From Trichinella spiralis (lineage: Eukaryota; Nematoda; Enoplea; Trichinellida; Trichinellidae): a DNA stretch of 32,564 nucleotides. Within the stretch, counting starts at the first letter, position 1. Each line of letters opens with the position of its first letter. The stretch is from assembly GCA_000181795.3 (NCBI GenBank), contig CM012953.1, positions 10,379,712 through 10,412,275 on the forward strand. The letters are read 5' to 3'. Position numbers and translations under genes: made by a program. Positions 32,005 to 32,564 of the stretch are shown here, in pieces. Under the pieces are notes generated by a model that saw only the letters and a list, made by a program, of their open reading frames with translations, made no database searches and had not been told where the DNA came from.

Positions 32005-32123
32005 GTCTACGACACTGCGTGTTCCCAGACCGTCTCCGATTCTGGTACTGACGTCAGCCCAACGTTGCTTAACTTCGCAGATCGGGCGGGATGCGGTGCT
32101 TTCAACGTGGTATGATCGTAGAC
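32005..32123 (-). rRNA. 5S ribosomal RNA
   Basis: Read on the minus strand, the 119 bases begin GTCTACGATCATACCACG and end CGCAGTGTCGTAGAC. The first and last eight bases (GTCTACGA and TCGTAGAC) pair perfectly as helix I. The conserved core words GCACCGCATCCCG, CCCGATCTG, GAAGTTAAGCAACG (box A of the internal promoter), GATCGGAGACGGTCTGGGAA (box C region, with a minor change before it) are in the expected order, as in nematode and other animal 5S RNA. The gene looks intact, with a T5 terminator. It lies between two copies of a 66-base spacer word 777 bases apart, which suggests one unit of a tandem array running past the right end. Confidence 0.95.
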
Positions 32124-32498
32124 ATTTGCTAAATGAATCAACAATCCTTTTAAGACCACAGTGGCCGTAAATACCATTTCCAATATCATCGGTGCAGTTT
32201 TGGCACATTTTTTACAATTGGCCTGGTAGAACTTTTTATGTTATCAATTTCTATTTGGTCACTTCATTGCCAAAACAACTCCAGCCAAATAAATCCCAAC
32301 AAAGCGATTACTTTGAACGTCGAACACGAGCCGAGCACCATTTCACATTCAACAGCATGAAATATCAATTTATTACACTGAACAAGTGATAAATTATCCA
32401 TCGTATATGCATAAATCCAGTACTGTTGCCAATTTCAATTGTACAATGTTGGCGCTTCAAACGGAACAAACAAACAAACAGCTAAAATTATGAACTAC
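32124..32498. other. 5S rDNA spacer
   Basis: Upstream flank of the minus-strand 5S gene. No coding exon is supported. A (CAAA)n run lies near 32466-32480. It probably belongs to the repeat unit of the 5S array. Confidence 0.5.
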
Positions 32499-32564
32499 TA
32501 ATTTTACATTTTGTCCAAATTTACTGGAAGTGCTTTTCAATTGTTTGAATACGAAAATTATTGT
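32499..32564 (+). repeat. 5S spacer repeat, copy 2 (cut by window end)
   Basis: Second copy of 31722-31787, running to the last base of the window, so the true repeat may be the full 777-bp 5S unit. Confidence 0.9.

Noticed and set aside
32145-32174. Spliced-leader exon on the minus strand (GGTATTTACGG... ending TTAAAAG) upstream of the 5S gene
   Set aside because: No GT donor follows the AAAAG, and the 5S gene begins about 20 bases later, leaving no room for an SL RNA body.
1-32564. CRISPR arrays, bacterial operons or prophage-like systems
   Set aside because: Spliced eukaryotic genes fill the window; no regularly spaced palindromic repeats were seen.

Overview
The window is AT-rich, intron-containing metazoan nuclear DNA. 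Most introns are short (57-130 bp), UTRs and spacers are AT-rich, and housekeeping genes are tightly spaced. A putative two-gene operon, chymotrypsin-family proteases that start with ECG and carry a long C-terminal tail, and a 5S rRNA gene of nematode-like sequence all point to a nematode. A clade I (Dorylaimia) species such as Trichinella is my best guess. That is an inference, not a demonstrated fact.

Region 1, about 484-11,100: two tandem units of a five-exon secreted serine protease gene on the + strand (2851-5108 and 8762-10946), 5.8-5.9 kb apart. Flanks, promoters and intron 1 are clearly diverged between the units. A block from the end of intron 2 to near the end of exon 5 is identical over 1,346 bp, which suggests gene conversion. 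Both proteases keep the catalytic triad but have Ala instead of Asp at the base of the S1 pocket.

Region 2, 11,689-14,602, minus strand: a four-exon gene for the 70-aa membrane microprotein SMIM7, with only 80 bases between its stop and the start of COG4 (Golgi tethering complex). This is a likely operon. A cluster of three TGACGTA motifs lies about 320-375 bp upstream of the SMIM7 start, in the divergent spacer shared with RABGEF1.

Region 3, 15,959-17,789, + strand: RABGEF1/Rabex-5 (A20 zinc finger plus VPS9 domain, five exons). Region 4, 18,407-23,211, minus strand: BRE1/RNF20 histone H2B E3 ubiquitin ligase, nine exons, 926 aa, convergent with RABGEF1. Region 5, 23,212-27,909: a 4.7-kb AT-rich spacer. 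Region 6, 27,910-28,932, + strand: an intronless RPRD1/CIDS gene (RNA polymerase II CTD-interacting domain).

Region 7, 29,310 to the end: an unidentified GC-rich island (29,310-30,095), a stretch with interrupted coding-like frames (30,540-31,720), and the edge of a probable tandem 5S rDNA array. In the last, a 5S gene on the minus strand (32,005-32,123) sits between two 66-bp copies of the same spacer sequence 777 bp apart.

RABGEF1 (endosomal Rab5 activation) and COG4 (Golgi tethering) both serve membrane traffic, and BRE1 and RPRD1 both act on elongating RNA polymerase II chromatin. Apart from the SMIM7-COG4 pair I see no evidence that they form a functional cluster.
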